Source of the DNA: Marinobacterium zhoushanense
Lineage (GTDB): Bacteria; Pseudomonadota; Gammaproteobacteria; Pseudomonadales; Balneatricaceae
Assembly: GCF_014641945.1 (NCBI RefSeq)
Contig: NZ_BMIJ01000003.1
Coordinates: 186,001 to 250,000, forward strand
DNA length: 64,000 bases
Reading direction: 5' to 3'
Positions 17,571 to 27,644 of the stretch are shown here, piece by piece. How positions within the stretch are numbered: position 1 is the stretch's first letter; each line of letters starts with the position of its first letter. Under the pieces are notes generated by a model. It saw only the letters and a list, made by a program, of their open reading frames with translations. It ran no database searches and was not told the DNA's origin. The position numbers and the translations under genes were made by a program.

Positions 17571-18479
17571 ATGACACGTATTAACTGGTTCCCTGGCCAC
17601 ATGCATAAGGCTCGCAAAGAGATTGCCGAGCTGATGGATGAGGTCGATGTGGTGATAGAGGTGCTGGATGCGCGGCTTCCTCGCTCAAGTGAAAATCCGT
17701 TAGTCGATAAGCTTCGCCGTGGTAAGCCCGTCATCAAGTTATTGAACAAACAGGATCTGGCCGATTCTGTGCGTACACGTGAGTGGCTGTCGTACTTCAA
17801 CGCCCAGGATAGCGTTACGGCGATCGCGATGGATACGGCACAGAAGAGGTTGGTGCAGAATATACCGGCTCTGTGCAAGGAGGCTGTGCCGGCGCGGGTT
17901 CGCGCCGGTCGTCCGGTACGGGCGATGATCATGGGCATCCCTAACGTCGGCAAGTCAACGCTGATCAATGCGTTACTGGGGAGGCGAATTGCCAAGGTGG
18001 GTAACGAACCGGCGGTAACCAAGGGCCAGAAGCGCTATAGCGTACACAATGGCATGGCGCTATCCGACACCCCGGGGATATTGTGGCCGAAGATCGAGGA
18101 TCAGGACTCTGCCTACCGTTTGGCGGCCAGTGGTGCGATCAAGGATACGGCTATCGAGTATGAGTCGGTTGCGACCTATGCAGCGACTTTTCTGCTTGCA
18201 GCATACCCGGCGCTGGTTGCTGAGCGTTACCGGTTGGCGGAGTTGCCGGACGGGGCGGAGGCCTTGCTCGACCAGATCGGGCGCAAAAGGGGATGCCTGA
18301 AACCCGGTGGTGTGGTGGATCTATACAAGGCTGCGGATATCCTGCTGACGGAGCTGAGGGCTGGCAAGCTCGGTGCGATCACGTTTGAGACGGTGGCCGA
18401 GTGGGAACAAAAGCGTATTGAGGCTGAACAGGCGGCGGCTGAAGCCGCGGCCGAGGAGAACAAAGAAAGTGAGTCGTAA
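17571..18479 (+). CDS. rbgA: Circularly permuted ribosome biogenesis GTPase (RbgA/YlqF type)
   Basis: GTPase of the YlqF/RbgA family, needed for late 50S assembly in Bacillus. The 302 residues show the circularly permuted order of G motifs: G4 LLNKQDLAD (about residues 60-68) precedes G1 GIPNVGKST, then G3 DTPG. The N-terminal INWFPGHMHKARKEI is a hallmark of the family. It ends in a Lys/Glu/Ala-rich tail (EQAAAEAAAEENKESES). A TATACT -10 lies at 17536-17541. It overlaps the next small basic gene by 11 bp, so the two are coupled. Confidence 0.92.
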   Translation: MTRINWFPGHMHKARKEIAELMDEVDVVIEVLDARLPRSSENPLVDKLRRGKPVIKLLNKQDLADSVRTREWLSYFNAQDSVTAIAMDTAQKRLVQNIPALCKEAVPARVRAGRPVRAMIMGIPNVGKSTLINALLGRRIAKVGNEPAVTKGQKRYSVHNGMALSDTPGILWPKIEDQDSAYRLAASGAIKDTAIEYESVATYAATFLLAAYPALVAERYRLAELPDGAEALLDQIGRKRGCLKPGGVVDLYKAADILLTELRAGKLGAITFETVAEWEQKRIEAEQAAAEAAAEENKESES

Positions 18480-18756
18480 CAAGAAACAACGCCGTACCGG
18501 CAGCTTCATGGCGGTGCTCGAGCAGAAACCGAAAAAACAGGAGCGCCTCGCTGATCCCGACAGTAAGGAGAGTCGCAAGCAGCGTGCGCTCCGCAACAGC
18601 AAGAAGCACAAGTCCGTATACGAGAAAGCGCAGGCAACGCAATCACGCTTGGAACGCGACGCTGAAGCGGGTCGTAAAGGCACTCGTCATGGCGGTCCGC
18701 TAGCGGAAAAAATCCGCCGACTGAATAGCGACAAGCAGGAGTCGGAAGAGTCCTGA
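18469..18756 (+). CDS. Small basic protein of unknown function, coupled to rbgA
   Basis: A 95-residue, strongly basic protein (MSRNKKQRRTGSFMAVLEQ, then KKQERLADPDSKESRKQR and SKKHKSVYEKAQATQ) beginning at a GTG inside the 3' end of rbgA, after a GAGGAG site. It ends in an acidic-polar tail (SDKQESEES). No domain is recognised. Basic composition and coupling to a ribosome-assembly GTPase suggest an rRNA- or ribosome-binding role, as for the YihI-type GTPase activators it loosely resembles, but the similarity is compositional only. Confidence 0.7.
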   Translation: MSRNKKQRRTGSFMAVLEQKPKKQERLADPDSKESRKQRALRNSKKHKSVYEKAQATQSRLERDAEAGRKGTRHGGPLAEKIRRLNSDKQESEES

Positions 18757-18812
18757 GTTTGACCGCTCTCCCGGTGTCGCCTAATTTTAGCGACAGAGCG
18801 GGAGGATCGGTC

Positions 18813-19076
18813 ATGAGCCACTCACCAGTCCACCGCGCAGGGAACGCGCCGGTGAAAGTTGAAGTTAAAAAGGACGAAATCTACACATGGTGCGCCTGCG
18901 GACGCTCTTCGAATCAGCCATTTTGTGACGGCAGTCATGTGGGAACCGGGCTGGATCCCTTGGTGTTCGAAGCGGAAGAGGATGCCGAACTCTATCTCTG
19001 TACCTGTAAGCAGACCCGAACACCGCCGGTATGTGATAACAGTCACTGCAAGGACGAGGGCGAGGTTGGAGTGTGA
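18813..19076 (+). CDS. Double CDGSH iron-sulfur domain protein
   Basis: An 87-residue protein carrying two CDGSH-type motifs: CACGRSSNQPFCDGSH (about residues 28-43) and CTCKQTRTPPVCDNSH (about 64-79). Each has the Cys-x-Cys ... Cys-x2-Ser-His arrangement that binds a [2Fe-2S] cluster through three Cys and one His (established for mitoNEET-like proteins). ATG 18813 follows GGGAGG. There is no membrane anchor, so it is a soluble redox or cluster-transfer protein. Its last codons overlap the GTG start of the HAD hydrolase, suggesting translational coupling. Confidence 0.9.
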   Translation: MSHSPVHRAGNAPVKVEVKKDEIYTWCACGRSSNQPFCDGSHVGTGLDPLVFEAEEDAELYLCTCKQTRTPPVCDNSHCKDEGEVGV

Positions 19077-19894
19077 GTCCTATTGACGCGACGGCACAAA
19101 CCATCTCGATGCCCAAAGGGCTGCTATTGGATCTGGATGGCGTGCTCTACGTGGACGATGCGCTTATCCCGGGTGCCATTACCGCCATTGAGTGGTTGAA
19201 CTCCCATCAGCTACCTTTTCGCTATATCACCAACACATCGACGAAAACCCGCGACCAGTTATTGGCCAAGCTGGATAGGTTAGGCCTGCCTGCGCGTGCA
19301 GAGCAGGTGTTCAGCGCGGTGCAGGCCAGCGAAGCCTGGCTGGAGGCGCAATCGATTACCCGAATTGCAGCGTTGGTCAGCGAGAGCGTACGCCTGTCGC
19401 TGGAGGAGCGGTTCGAGCTCGATGAATCGACGCCTGAGGCGGTGCTGATCGGCGATATAGGCGAGGCGTGGAACTATAGCCGACTCAACCAGGCATTCCA
19501 CTGGTTGCTGAGTGGCGCGAAACTGGTGTGTGTGCACCGCAATCGGTATTGGCGCACGGGGGAGGCGTTGTCGCTGGATATTGGAGCGTTTGTCGCTGCG
19601 CTTGAATACGCCGCCGATATACAATCCATCGTAATTGGAAAGCCGTCAGCTGCGTTCTTTGATGCTGCCTGCGCCAGCATGAGCTTGTCCCCGGGGGAGG
19701 TAATGGTGATCGGCGATGATGTGGAGACCGATGTCGGGGGCGGTCAATCCTGTGGCTGCCGGGGTGTACTGGTCGAGACCGGCAAGTTTCAACCCGACCT
19801 GGTGGCGCGTAGCGCCGTTGTGCCTGATTATCAGATCCCGTCGATAGCAGAGCTCCCGGCTCTGCTCGGTGGCGGGGCCGGGAGCGGCGGCTGA
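19073..19894 (+). CDS. HAD-superfamily (IIA) phosphatase, LHPP/HDHD2-like
   Basis: A 273-residue cytoplasmic hydrolase with the four HAD motifs: LLLDLDGVLYVDD (nucleophile Asp and acid/base Asp), ITNTSTKTRDQ, the Lys of IVIGKPSAAFF and the acidic VMVIGDDVETDVGG. The cap domain between motifs II and III marks subfamily IIA, which contains phosphoglycolate-, p-nitrophenyl- and inorganic-pyrophosphate phosphatases; the LHPP/HDHD2 branch fits best by pattern. The start is GTG 19073, overlapping the CDGSH gene stop by four bases (GTGA). Substrate unknown. Confidence 0.85.
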   Translation: MSPIDATAQTISMPKGLLLDLDGVLYVDDALIPGAITAIEWLNSHQLPFRYITNTSTKTRDQLLAKLDRLGLPARAEQVFSAVQASEAWLEAQSITRIAALVSESVRLSLEERFELDESTPEAVLIGDIGEAWNYSRLNQAFHWLLSGAKLVCVHRNRYWRTGEALSLDIGAFVAALEYAADIQSIVIGKPSAAFFDAACASMSLSPGEVMVIGDDVETDVGGGQSCGCRGVLVETGKFQPDLVARSAVVPDYQIPSIAELPALLGGGAGSGG

Positions 19895-19900
19895 GTGGAT

Positions 19901-20089
19901 CTAGCCAGCTTTCTTGGTGCAGATGCCCAGCACGCTATAGAGCGGGCAGAAGCTGAACAGGCCTGTAGCCAGAGGGATGATGCCGATCCAGCCCCATACG
20001 GGTAGTGCCCCAGCCAGCGTGGCTGCTATTAGCGCGACACCCAACAGGATGCGAAGTATCCGGTCAATACCACCAACATTTGCTTTCAT
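19901..20089 (-). CDS. DUF2892 (YgaP-type) small membrane protein
   Basis: A 62-residue inner-membrane protein starting MKANVGGIDRILRILLGVA after a GAGGAGAG site, with two hydrophobic helices separated by WGWIGIIPLATGLFSFCPLYSVLGI. This is the DUF2892/YgaP transmembrane module (established family; often linked to sulfur-transfer rhodaneses). The two Cys in FCPLYSVLGICTKK are typical. It lies immediately downstream of the Crp/Fnr gene on the same strand, with a palindrome between them, and is convergent with the HAD gene. Confidence 0.88.
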   Translation of the reverse strand: MKANVGGIDRILRILLGVALIAATLAGALPVWGWIGIIPLATGLFSFCPLYSVLGICTKKAG

Positions 20090-20114
20090 TTGAACTCTCC
20101 TCATTGATATCCCT

Positions 20115-20134
20115 TTGATCTAACTTTAGATCAA
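20115..20134. promoter_or_regulatory. TTGAT-N10-ATCAA palindrome upstream of the DUF2892 gene
   Basis: TTGATCTAA (20115-20123) and TTAGATCAA (20126-20134) are a perfect 9-bp inverted repeat around CT. The half-sites match FNR-family TTGAT, but the spacing (10 rather than 4 bases) is not the FNR spacing. It lies 26 bp before the DUF2892 start, a good operator position for the adjacent Crp/Fnr protein. Confidence 0.55.
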
Positions 20135-20175
20135 CGCTGACAGCAGTTCAGTGACTTAGTTACAGAAGCGGATTG

Positions 20176-20829
20176 TTACATCAGGCTCAGCTGACTTAGC
20201 TTTTCGGGCTCGAGTATCTCAATCGACGCGCGTGAGAGTTGGAGCCAGCCTTTGCGCTCGAACTCCTTCAGCGTACGACTGACCACTTCGCGGGCGGTGC
20301 CGAGTTCGCGGGCGATCTGCTGGTGTGTGATCTTCAAGTGACCGGGGTGTTGATTGAGCAGGTAGGCCGCCAGGCGACAGTCGAGCCGGCCAAAGGCGAT
20401 CGCTTCGATCAGCATTAGCAGCTCGGTAAGCCGCTGGCCGTACCCGGAAAAGACGAACTCGCGCAGAGCTGAACTGTCCTCCATGGCCCGCTGAAAGGCG
20501 GCTGAAGGGATAACGACAGCCTTGACCGGAGATTCGGTAAAGGCCTCTGCTTGATACTGCCGGTTTCCTAGCAGGCAGGCGGTGGTCAAAATGCAGGACT
20601 GGCCCGCTTCAACGCGATAGAGCAGTATTTCGCGCCCGCTGTCAGACAGTTTCTGTACCCTCACCGATCCCTCCAATACGAGCAGAAACTGGCGACAGCT
20701 GTCTCCTGTTTGAAATACAGGCTGTTCTGCTGCTAGTTCCACCACCCGAGCCTGGGCGCATGCCTGCTGCCAACCACTGCTGTTGATCATTTGCAGTGCG
20801 GGAAAATGTGCCAGCCAGTTACTGCTCAT
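20176..20829 (-). CDS. Crp/Fnr-family transcriptional regulator
   Basis: A 217-residue cyclic-nucleotide-binding-fold regulator. Residues about 25-125 form the beta-roll (EQPVFQTGDSCRQFLLVLEGSVRVQKLSDSGREILLYRVEAGQSC by segments), followed by the dimerisation helix and a C-terminal HTH. The recognition helix contains REVVSRTLKEF: the E-x-x-S-R pattern is the FNR-type DNA-reading motif (established), predicting TTGAT half-sites. It lacks the N-terminal Cys cluster of FNR, so it is not an iron-sulfur O2 sensor of that kind. It lies directly upstream of DUF2892 with a TTGAT palindrome between them; autoregulation is not evident at its own promoter. Confidence 0.88.
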   Translation of the reverse strand: MSSNWLAHFPALQMINSSGWQQACAQARVVELAAEQPVFQTGDSCRQFLLVLEGSVRVQKLSDSGREILLYRVEAGQSCILTTACLLGNRQYQAEAFTESPVKAVVIPSAAFQRAMEDSSALREFVFSGYGQRLTELLMLIEAIAFGRLDCRLAAYLLNQHPGHLKITHQQIARELGTAREVVSRTLKEFERKGWLQLSRASIEILEPEKLSQLSLM

Positions 20830-20920
20830 CCTTAGCTATACCCTTTGGAGGCTATCGATGAGGTTCAGTGTATCTGGAATAGGCGGTGGTAGTAATGGGC
20901 TCTATGAGAGGACTGGGTGT

Positions 20921-20968
20921 AAAAAACCCGCGGTGATCATCACTGGGGAGAGATGACCTACCGCGGGT
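20921..20968 (-). terminator. Terminator of aceA
   Basis: On the minus strand, ACCCGCGGTAGGTCATC pairs with GATGATCACCGCGGGT around a short loop and is followed by TTTTTT. It is placed 57 bp beyond the aceA stop. Confidence 0.88.
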
Positions 20969-21024
20969 AATCAATGGTGCAGCAGTTTCGAACTAATCAG
21001 TAATCAGTGCCTTGTGGGCGGTGA

Positions 21025-22620
21025 TTAGAACTGGTTCATGGTGTTGTCTTTACCGGACGCCTTGAGTGCGGCATCACCGGAGAAGTACTCTTTGTGGTCG
21101 TCGCCCATGTCGGAGCCGGCCATGTTCTGATGCTTGACGCAGGCAATACCCTGACGGATCTCCTTGCGCTGCACGCCGGCCACGTAGCCCAGCATGCCGG
21201 CTTCACCGAAGTACTCTTTTGCCAGGTTGTCGGTAGACAGGGCGGCAGTGTGGTAGGTCGGCAGTGTGATCAGGTGGTGGAAGATACCTGCTTCACGGGA
21301 CGCGTCACGCTGGAAGCTCTGGATGCGACGGTCAGCTTCAACAGCCAGCTCGGTTTCGTCGTACTCAACGCTCATCAGGTTGGCGCGATCGTAGGCCGAC
21401 AGGTCTTTGCCCTCTTCGGTCCAGGCATCAAATACCTGCTGACGGAAGTTCAGCGTCCAGTTGAAGGACGGACTGTTGTTGTACACCAGCTTGGCATTCG
21501 GGATCACTTCGCGGATGCGGTTAACCATGCCACCGATCTGGCCCACGTGCGGCTTCTCGGTTTCGATCCATAGCAGGTCGGCGCCGTTCTGCAGAGAGGT
21601 GATGCAGTCCAGTACGCAGCGATCTTCACCGGAGCCTTTCTTGAACTGGAACAGGCCTGATGCCAGACGCTTGGGCTTGAGCAGCTTGCCGTTGGCTTTG
21701 ACTACCACATCACCGTTGGCGATATCGTCAGCACTGTCGACGTAGTCGCCGTCCAGGAAGGCGTTGTACAGGTCGCCCAGGTCGCCCGGTTCGTTGGTGA
21801 CCGCGATCTGCTTGGTCAGGCCGGCACCCAGGGAGTCGGTACGGGCCACGATAACACCATCGTCAACGCCCAGTTCCAGGAAGGCGTAGCGTACGGCACG
21901 GATCTTCGCCAGGAAGTCTGCGTGCGGAACGGTTACCTTGCCATCCTGGTGACCACACTGCTTCTCGTCGGAGACCTGGTTCTCGATCTGGATCGCACAG
22001 GCACCAGCTTCGATCATCCGCTTGGCCAGCAGGTAGGTGGCTTCTTCGTTACCGAAACCGGCATCGATATCGGCGATGATCGGCACTACGTGAGTCTGGA
22101 AGTTGTCGATCTTGTCCTGAACGGCCGCTTCTTTAGCGCTGTCGCCAGCTTCACGTGCGGCGTCCAGTTCGCGGAACAGACCGCCCATTTCACGAGCGTC
22201 TGCCTGACGCAGGAAGGTGTACAGCTCTTCGATCAGTGCCGGTACAGAGGTCTTTTCGTGCATGGACTGATCGGGCAGCGGACCGAACTCGGAACGCAGG
22301 GCTGCGATCATCCAGCCAGACAGGTAGAGGTAACGCTTGTTGGTGGTGCCGAAGTGCTTCTTGATCGCGATCAGCTTCTGCTGACCGATGAAGCCGTGCC
22401 AGCAGCCCAGGGACTGGGTGTACTGAGAGGAGTCAGCGTCGTATTCAGCCATATCCTGGCGCATGATCTTCGCAGTGTAGCGTGCGATGTCCAGACCGGT
22501 CTTGAAGCGGTTCTGTACTTTCATACGTGCAGCGTATTCCGGGTTGATAGCTTCCCAGGGAGCACCATTGACCGCCTTCAGGCTGGCAACTGCATCGATC
22601 GCTTTCTTGTATTCTGACAT
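21025..22620 (-). CDS. aceA: Isocitrate lyase (long form)
   Basis: Glyoxylate-shunt enzyme cleaving isocitrate to succinate and glyoxylate, needed for growth on acetate and fatty acids and for PHA turnover. At 531 residues it is the long-form type found in Pseudomonas and Colwellia rather than the ~434-residue E. coli type. The active-site loop reads DEKQCGHQDGKV, supplying the catalytic Cys of the K-x-CGH signature, and TLPTYHTAAL and NNSPSFNWTLNF are the other conserved blocks. It is monocistronic, with its own terminator and a long AT-rich leader upstream (22621-23151). Confidence 0.97.
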   Translation of the reverse strand: MSEYKKAIDAVASLKAVNGAPWEAINPEYAARMKVQNRFKTGLDIARYTAKIMRQDMAEYDADSSQYTQSLGCWHGFIGQQKLIAIKKHFGTTNKRYLYLSGWMIAALRSEFGPLPDQSMHEKTSVPALIEELYTFLRQADAREMGGLFRELDAAREAGDSAKEAAVQDKIDNFQTHVVPIIADIDAGFGNEEATYLLAKRMIEAGACAIQIENQVSDEKQCGHQDGKVTVPHADFLAKIRAVRYAFLELGVDDGVIVARTDSLGAGLTKQIAVTNEPGDLGDLYNAFLDGDYVDSADDIANGDVVVKANGKLLKPKRLASGLFQFKKGSGEDRCVLDCITSLQNGADLLWIETEKPHVGQIGGMVNRIREVIPNAKLVYNNSPSFNWTLNFRQQVFDAWTEEGKDLSAYDRANLMSVEYDETELAVEADRRIQSFQRDASREAGIFHHLITLPTYHTAALSTDNLAKEYFGEAGMLGYVAGVQRKEIRQGIACVKHQNMAGSDMGDDHKEYFSGDAALKASGKDNTMNQF

Positions 22621-23151
22621 GGCTTTTCCTCTACAGATTGACTGTTGGGTTAATCAAAAGCTTCGCGTTTTGTGCTGCATCCTGTTGGGGTTGGTGCAGC
22701 GCTATGGGACGAATGATGTGTTGTCGTGGAGGGGGTGTCAAAGCGACTTTGTGCATAGCAGCAAAGTATGTATTAGGACTACAAAGTGAATGTGTCGGGG
22801 GGTGTAGTATTACTACCTCGCTGTTTTTATGCTGCGGCGCAAAATACCCTGTGCTGACAGGGGCTGGAGTCTCTATTTCCTTGGTATGAAAGACTTTGGT
22901 CGTAGGGTGAAAAATCACTTTTTACATAAACTTATAGTTATAAATAAAAATATTTATAGATCATAAAAGTCTATAAAAACTTGACTACAAAACGCCTGTA
23001 TTTATTGATTTTTAGTGGTGTAGATTTTAGGTCTTTAACTAAAGTCTAAGGTTCGCTCTCTAAATAAGAGTGAATATGAACGATATTTTATCTGGCGGGG
23101 TGTAGCCGAACCCGCTTTCGGGGCGGGTTGGGCATATCGCTAAGAGGGGCT
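22621..23151 (-). promoter_or_regulatory. Long AT-rich regulatory region upstream of aceA
   Basis: 531 bp without a convincing gene, between roxA and aceA (both minus strand). It holds a perfect 13-bp palindrome GTAGTAT-TACTAC (22804-22816), a CCCTGT-GCTG-ACAGGG hairpin (22847-22862), an inverted repeat TTTATAGA / TCTATAAA (22953-22977), two copies of GACTACAAA (22778-22786 and 22983-22991) and an AT-rich block about 22920-23060 that probably contains the aceA promoter. A hairpin AACCCGC / GCGGGTT (23109-23129) follows roxA but lacks a T-tract. Which element controls aceA is unknown. Confidence 0.5.
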
Positions 23152-24315
23152 TCAGCCTTCGGTAAGGTAACAGCAGCCCTGTTGGAGCAGTTTCTTCAGC
23201 AGGGACAGGGCGTCGGGAGTCAGGGGTGATAACTGCCCAACGTCGAGTTCGCGCTCGCGGCAAAGTTGACGGGCAAGAGTCGCCGCCCCGCTTTGGGCGA
23301 GATGCTGCTGACTGTCAGCAAACAGCAATACAGTTTCGTCGTCGTGATCGACAAAGGCCAAGCGCGATCCCTCCGCACGTCTGATCGAATAGCCCTCGGC
23401 CAGCGCGCCGGCTATCTCTGACTCCTCCAGCAGTTCACCCTCTTCCGCCAGTTCGGGGTACTTTGGCTCAGTCATATATTGGCCGAACCAGCTTTCAAGC
23501 TGGTCCCGGTTGCCAAGATAGCCACGCAGTATGTCGGCGACGCGGTCCAGAGCGGCAGCTGAGATCTCTCCAGGGTTGGCCTGCAGCGTCAGGTCTGCAT
23601 CGGAATAACGCTGCTCGCGGCCGAGTTGCTCGCCGATAAAGTCGCTGAAACTGCGCAGAATCTCATTATGGGCCGGTGCACGAAAGCCAATCGAATAGGT
23701 GACGCAACCATCGCCGACGGCGACGCCGTTATGGGCAACCTGGGGCGGTAGGTAGAGCATATCGCCCGGGTTCAGCTCGAAGCTCTGCTTGACCTCCCAT
23801 TCGGGCAGGATCATCACCGGTGCATCCTCTCGCCTTGGCGAATGCTCGTCGCAGATACCGCCGAGCTCCCAGCGGCGGGTGCCCTCGGCCTGCAGCAGAA
23901 ACACATCGTAGTTGTCGTAGTGGGGGCCGACGCCACCGCCGTCAACGGCGTAACTGATCATCAGGTCATCTACTCGCCAGTTGGGGATGAAGTTGAACCT
24001 ATCCATCAGTTCGGCGGCTTCCGGTACCCAATGGTCTACGGCCTGCACCAGTAACGTCCAGGATGTAGAGGGAAGGCTGGAGAAGTGAGTCTCATCGAAG
24101 GGGCCCTTGGACAGCGTCCAGCTGTCGCCCTTGGCGTCGAAGCGGATAAGGCGGGATTCGACATCCTGTTCGCAAGCAAGGCCAGCCAGCTCGTCTGCAC
24201 TGAGCAGAGGCTCAAAATCGGGGAGGGCGTCGCGGATCAGCAGGGGTTTTTTCTGCCAGTAATCACGAAGAAACTGTTCCGGCGTCAGCTCTCCCAGCGG
24301 TACCTGTTTGTTCAC
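23152..24315 (-). CDS. roxA: Ribosomal protein L16 arginine hydroxylase (JmjC/cupin 2-oxoglutarate oxygenase)
   Basis: 2-Oxoglutarate/Fe(II)/O2-dependent oxygenase of the YcfD/RoxA family, which hydroxylates an arginine of ribosomal protein L16 (established for E. coli YcfD). From the GTG at 24313-24315 the protein has 387 residues. It begins MNKQVPLGELTPEQFLRDYW and includes the JmjC core: VGPHYDNYDVFLLQ gives the HxD iron ligands (His 132, Asp 134), PPQVAHNG gives His 195, and DWxxDDLMIS-type and YSIGFRAP motifs match. The GTG overlaps the stop of the small upstream gene (GTGA), which fixes the start. The C-terminal winged helix (SLLKKLLQQGCCYLTEG) is intact. Confidence 0.93.
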   Translation of the reverse strand: MNKQVPLGELTPEQFLRDYWQKKPLLIRDALPDFEPLLSADELAGLACEQDVESRLIRFDAKGDSWTLSKGPFDETHFSSLPSTSWTLLVQAVDHWVPEAAELMDRFNFIPNWRVDDLMISYAVDGGGVGPHYDNYDVFLLQAEGTRRWELGGICDEHSPRREDAPVMILPEWEVKQSFELNPGDMLYLPPQVAHNGVAVGDGCVTYSIGFRAPAHNEILRSFSDFIGEQLGREQRYSDADLTLQANPGEISAAALDRVADILRGYLGNRDQLESWFGQYMTEPKYPELAEEGELLEESEIAGALAEGYSIRRAEGSRLAFVDHDDETVLLFADSQQHLAQSGAATLARQLCRERELDVGQLSPLTPDALSLLKKLLQQGCCYLTEG

Positions 24316-24563
24316 TTGACCAATAGCTCCATCAGTTCGTTGGTTGCGGCTTCGAGTTGATCCATCACCTTGCGGGTATCCCGGGCCGAGAGCGCGGCGG
24401 TGCGGTTGTTGCCCACCATCTTCACGCATTTCGCGATCTGTTCGGCGCAGCGCTGAATACCCTGTAGGTTGTACTCGTACTGCTCCATGCTGTCGGCGGC
24501 GCCGGCTAAGGCTTGCTGCAGCTGCGCGGCTTGAGCGGCGAGCTGATGAAGTGTCTGGCTCAT
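24312..24563 (-). CDS. Small coiled-coil protein translationally coupled to roxA
   Basis: An 83-residue, almost entirely helical protein (MSQTLHQLAAQAAQLQQALAG ... TRKVMDQLEAATNELMELLVK) with heptad-like hydrophobic spacing and two Cys (QRCAEQIAKC). No signal peptide and no recognised family. Its TGA stop overlaps the GTG start of roxA, so roxA translation is probably coupled to it. This suggests a partner or regulator of RoxA, but the inference rests on gene order only. Confidence 0.72.
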   Translation of the reverse strand: MSQTLHQLAAQAAQLQQALAGAADSMEQYEYNLQGIQRCAEQIAKCVKMVGNNRTAALSARDTRKVMDQLEAATNELMELLVK

Positions 24564-24630
24564 GGTCGTCTCCCCGGTCGGTTGTTGTGGCTACTTTATC
24601 AGCGCCGTGGGGACGATGTAATGCCGGGGC

Positions 24631-25359
24631 TCAATCCTTGGTCAGCCTTGCCACCGTTTCTTCCACCGATGCCAGAATGCCCCTGAGCATACCGAGCTCG
24701 GATTTTTCCGGCCGGGAGCGATTGAAATAGCGCTTGAGCTTATCCATCACGCGCCCTTCATGCTGGGGGATAATGAAATTGGTGACGCGCAGTACCCGTT
24801 CCAGATGCTCGTAGAACAGCACCATCTCCCGCTGCCGGGGGTAGGGGGCGGGCTCCAGGGGCGCGTTTTCTGTCCTGCCGACCGCCCGGCGCAGTTCATA
24901 GCAGACCAGTTGGATCGCCTGGGCTACATTAAGTACCGGGTAATCGGGGTTGGCGTCTATGTAAAGGTGGCGGTTGCAAAGCAGCATCTCGGCGTTGTTA
25001 AGTCCCATTGTCTCTCGGCCGAATAGAATGGCGATCTGGCCACTGGCCGCTTCGTGAACGGCGACTCCGGCCGTTGTTTCAAGATCGAGCAGGGGTAGGT
25101 CGTAGCTGCGCTCTCGGGCACTGGTACCGATTACCAGTTGGCAATCGGCGATCGCCTCTTCGACGCTGTTGACCACTACCGCATCGGCGAGCAGGTCCTT
25201 GGCGCCGGCGGCACGCGATTCTGCTTCAGGATCAGGAAAGACGCGCGGATCGACCAGATAGAGCTGGGATAGCCCCATGTTCTTCATGGCGCGGGCGGCG
25301 GCGCCAATGTTACCGGGGTGGAACGTCTGGACCAGAACGATACGGATATTGCTTAGCAT
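24631..25359 (-). CDS. trmJ: tRNA (Cm32/Um32) 2'-O-methyltransferase
   Basis: SPOUT-family (TrmH) methyltransferase that methylates C32/U32 of tRNA. From ATG 25359 it has 242 residues: IVLVQTFHPGNIGAAARAMKNMG (motif 1), GRETMGLNNAEML (motif 2) and YPVLNVAQAIQLVCYEL (motif 3) form the knotted AdoMet site. An open frame extends further upstream to 25515 but overlaps the purB terminator and has no conserved residues, so I exclude it. It follows purB on the same strand with a terminator between. Confidence 0.93.
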   Translation of the reverse strand: MLSNIRIVLVQTFHPGNIGAAARAMKNMGLSQLYLVDPRVFPDPEAESRAAGAKDLLADAVVVNSVEEAIADCQLVIGTSARERSYDLPLLDLETTAGVAVHEAASGQIAILFGRETMGLNNAEMLLCNRHLYIDANPDYPVLNVAQAIQLVCYELRRAVGRTENAPLEPAPYPRQREMVLFYEHLERVLRVTNFIIPQHEGRVMDKLKRYFNRSRPEKSELGMLRGILASVEETVARLTKD

Positions 25360-25440
25360 TGCTGTAGTGCCGTGTGCCGGTGGTTTAAGGTTTCCCGCCC
25401 CTCTGCAACCATGCGTCTGCGGGATAGTTGCTACTGGTAA

Positions 25441-25471
25441 TAAAAGAGCCGGCAAATTGCCGGCTCTTTTA
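25441..25471 (-). terminator. Terminator of purB
   Basis: AAAAGAGCCGGCAA (25442-25455) pairs perfectly with TTGCCGGCTCTTTT (25457-25470); the A/T-rich arms make it effective on both strands. It follows the purB stop by 16 bp. Confidence 0.92.
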
Positions 25472-25486
25472 TGGATTGGCTGGCGA

Positions 25487-27643
<2,157 letters not shown>

Positions 27644-27644
<1 letters not shown>

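Noticed and set aside
22638..22889. Cys-rich plus-strand open frame in the aceA upstream region
   Set aside because: No family pattern, odd amino-acid composition and overlap with palindromic regulatory sequence; more likely non-coding.
22907..22918. GTGA-AAAA-TCAC, a CRP-like palindrome near aceA
   Set aside because: CRP sites need a 6-bp spacer between GTGA and TCAC; here it is 4.
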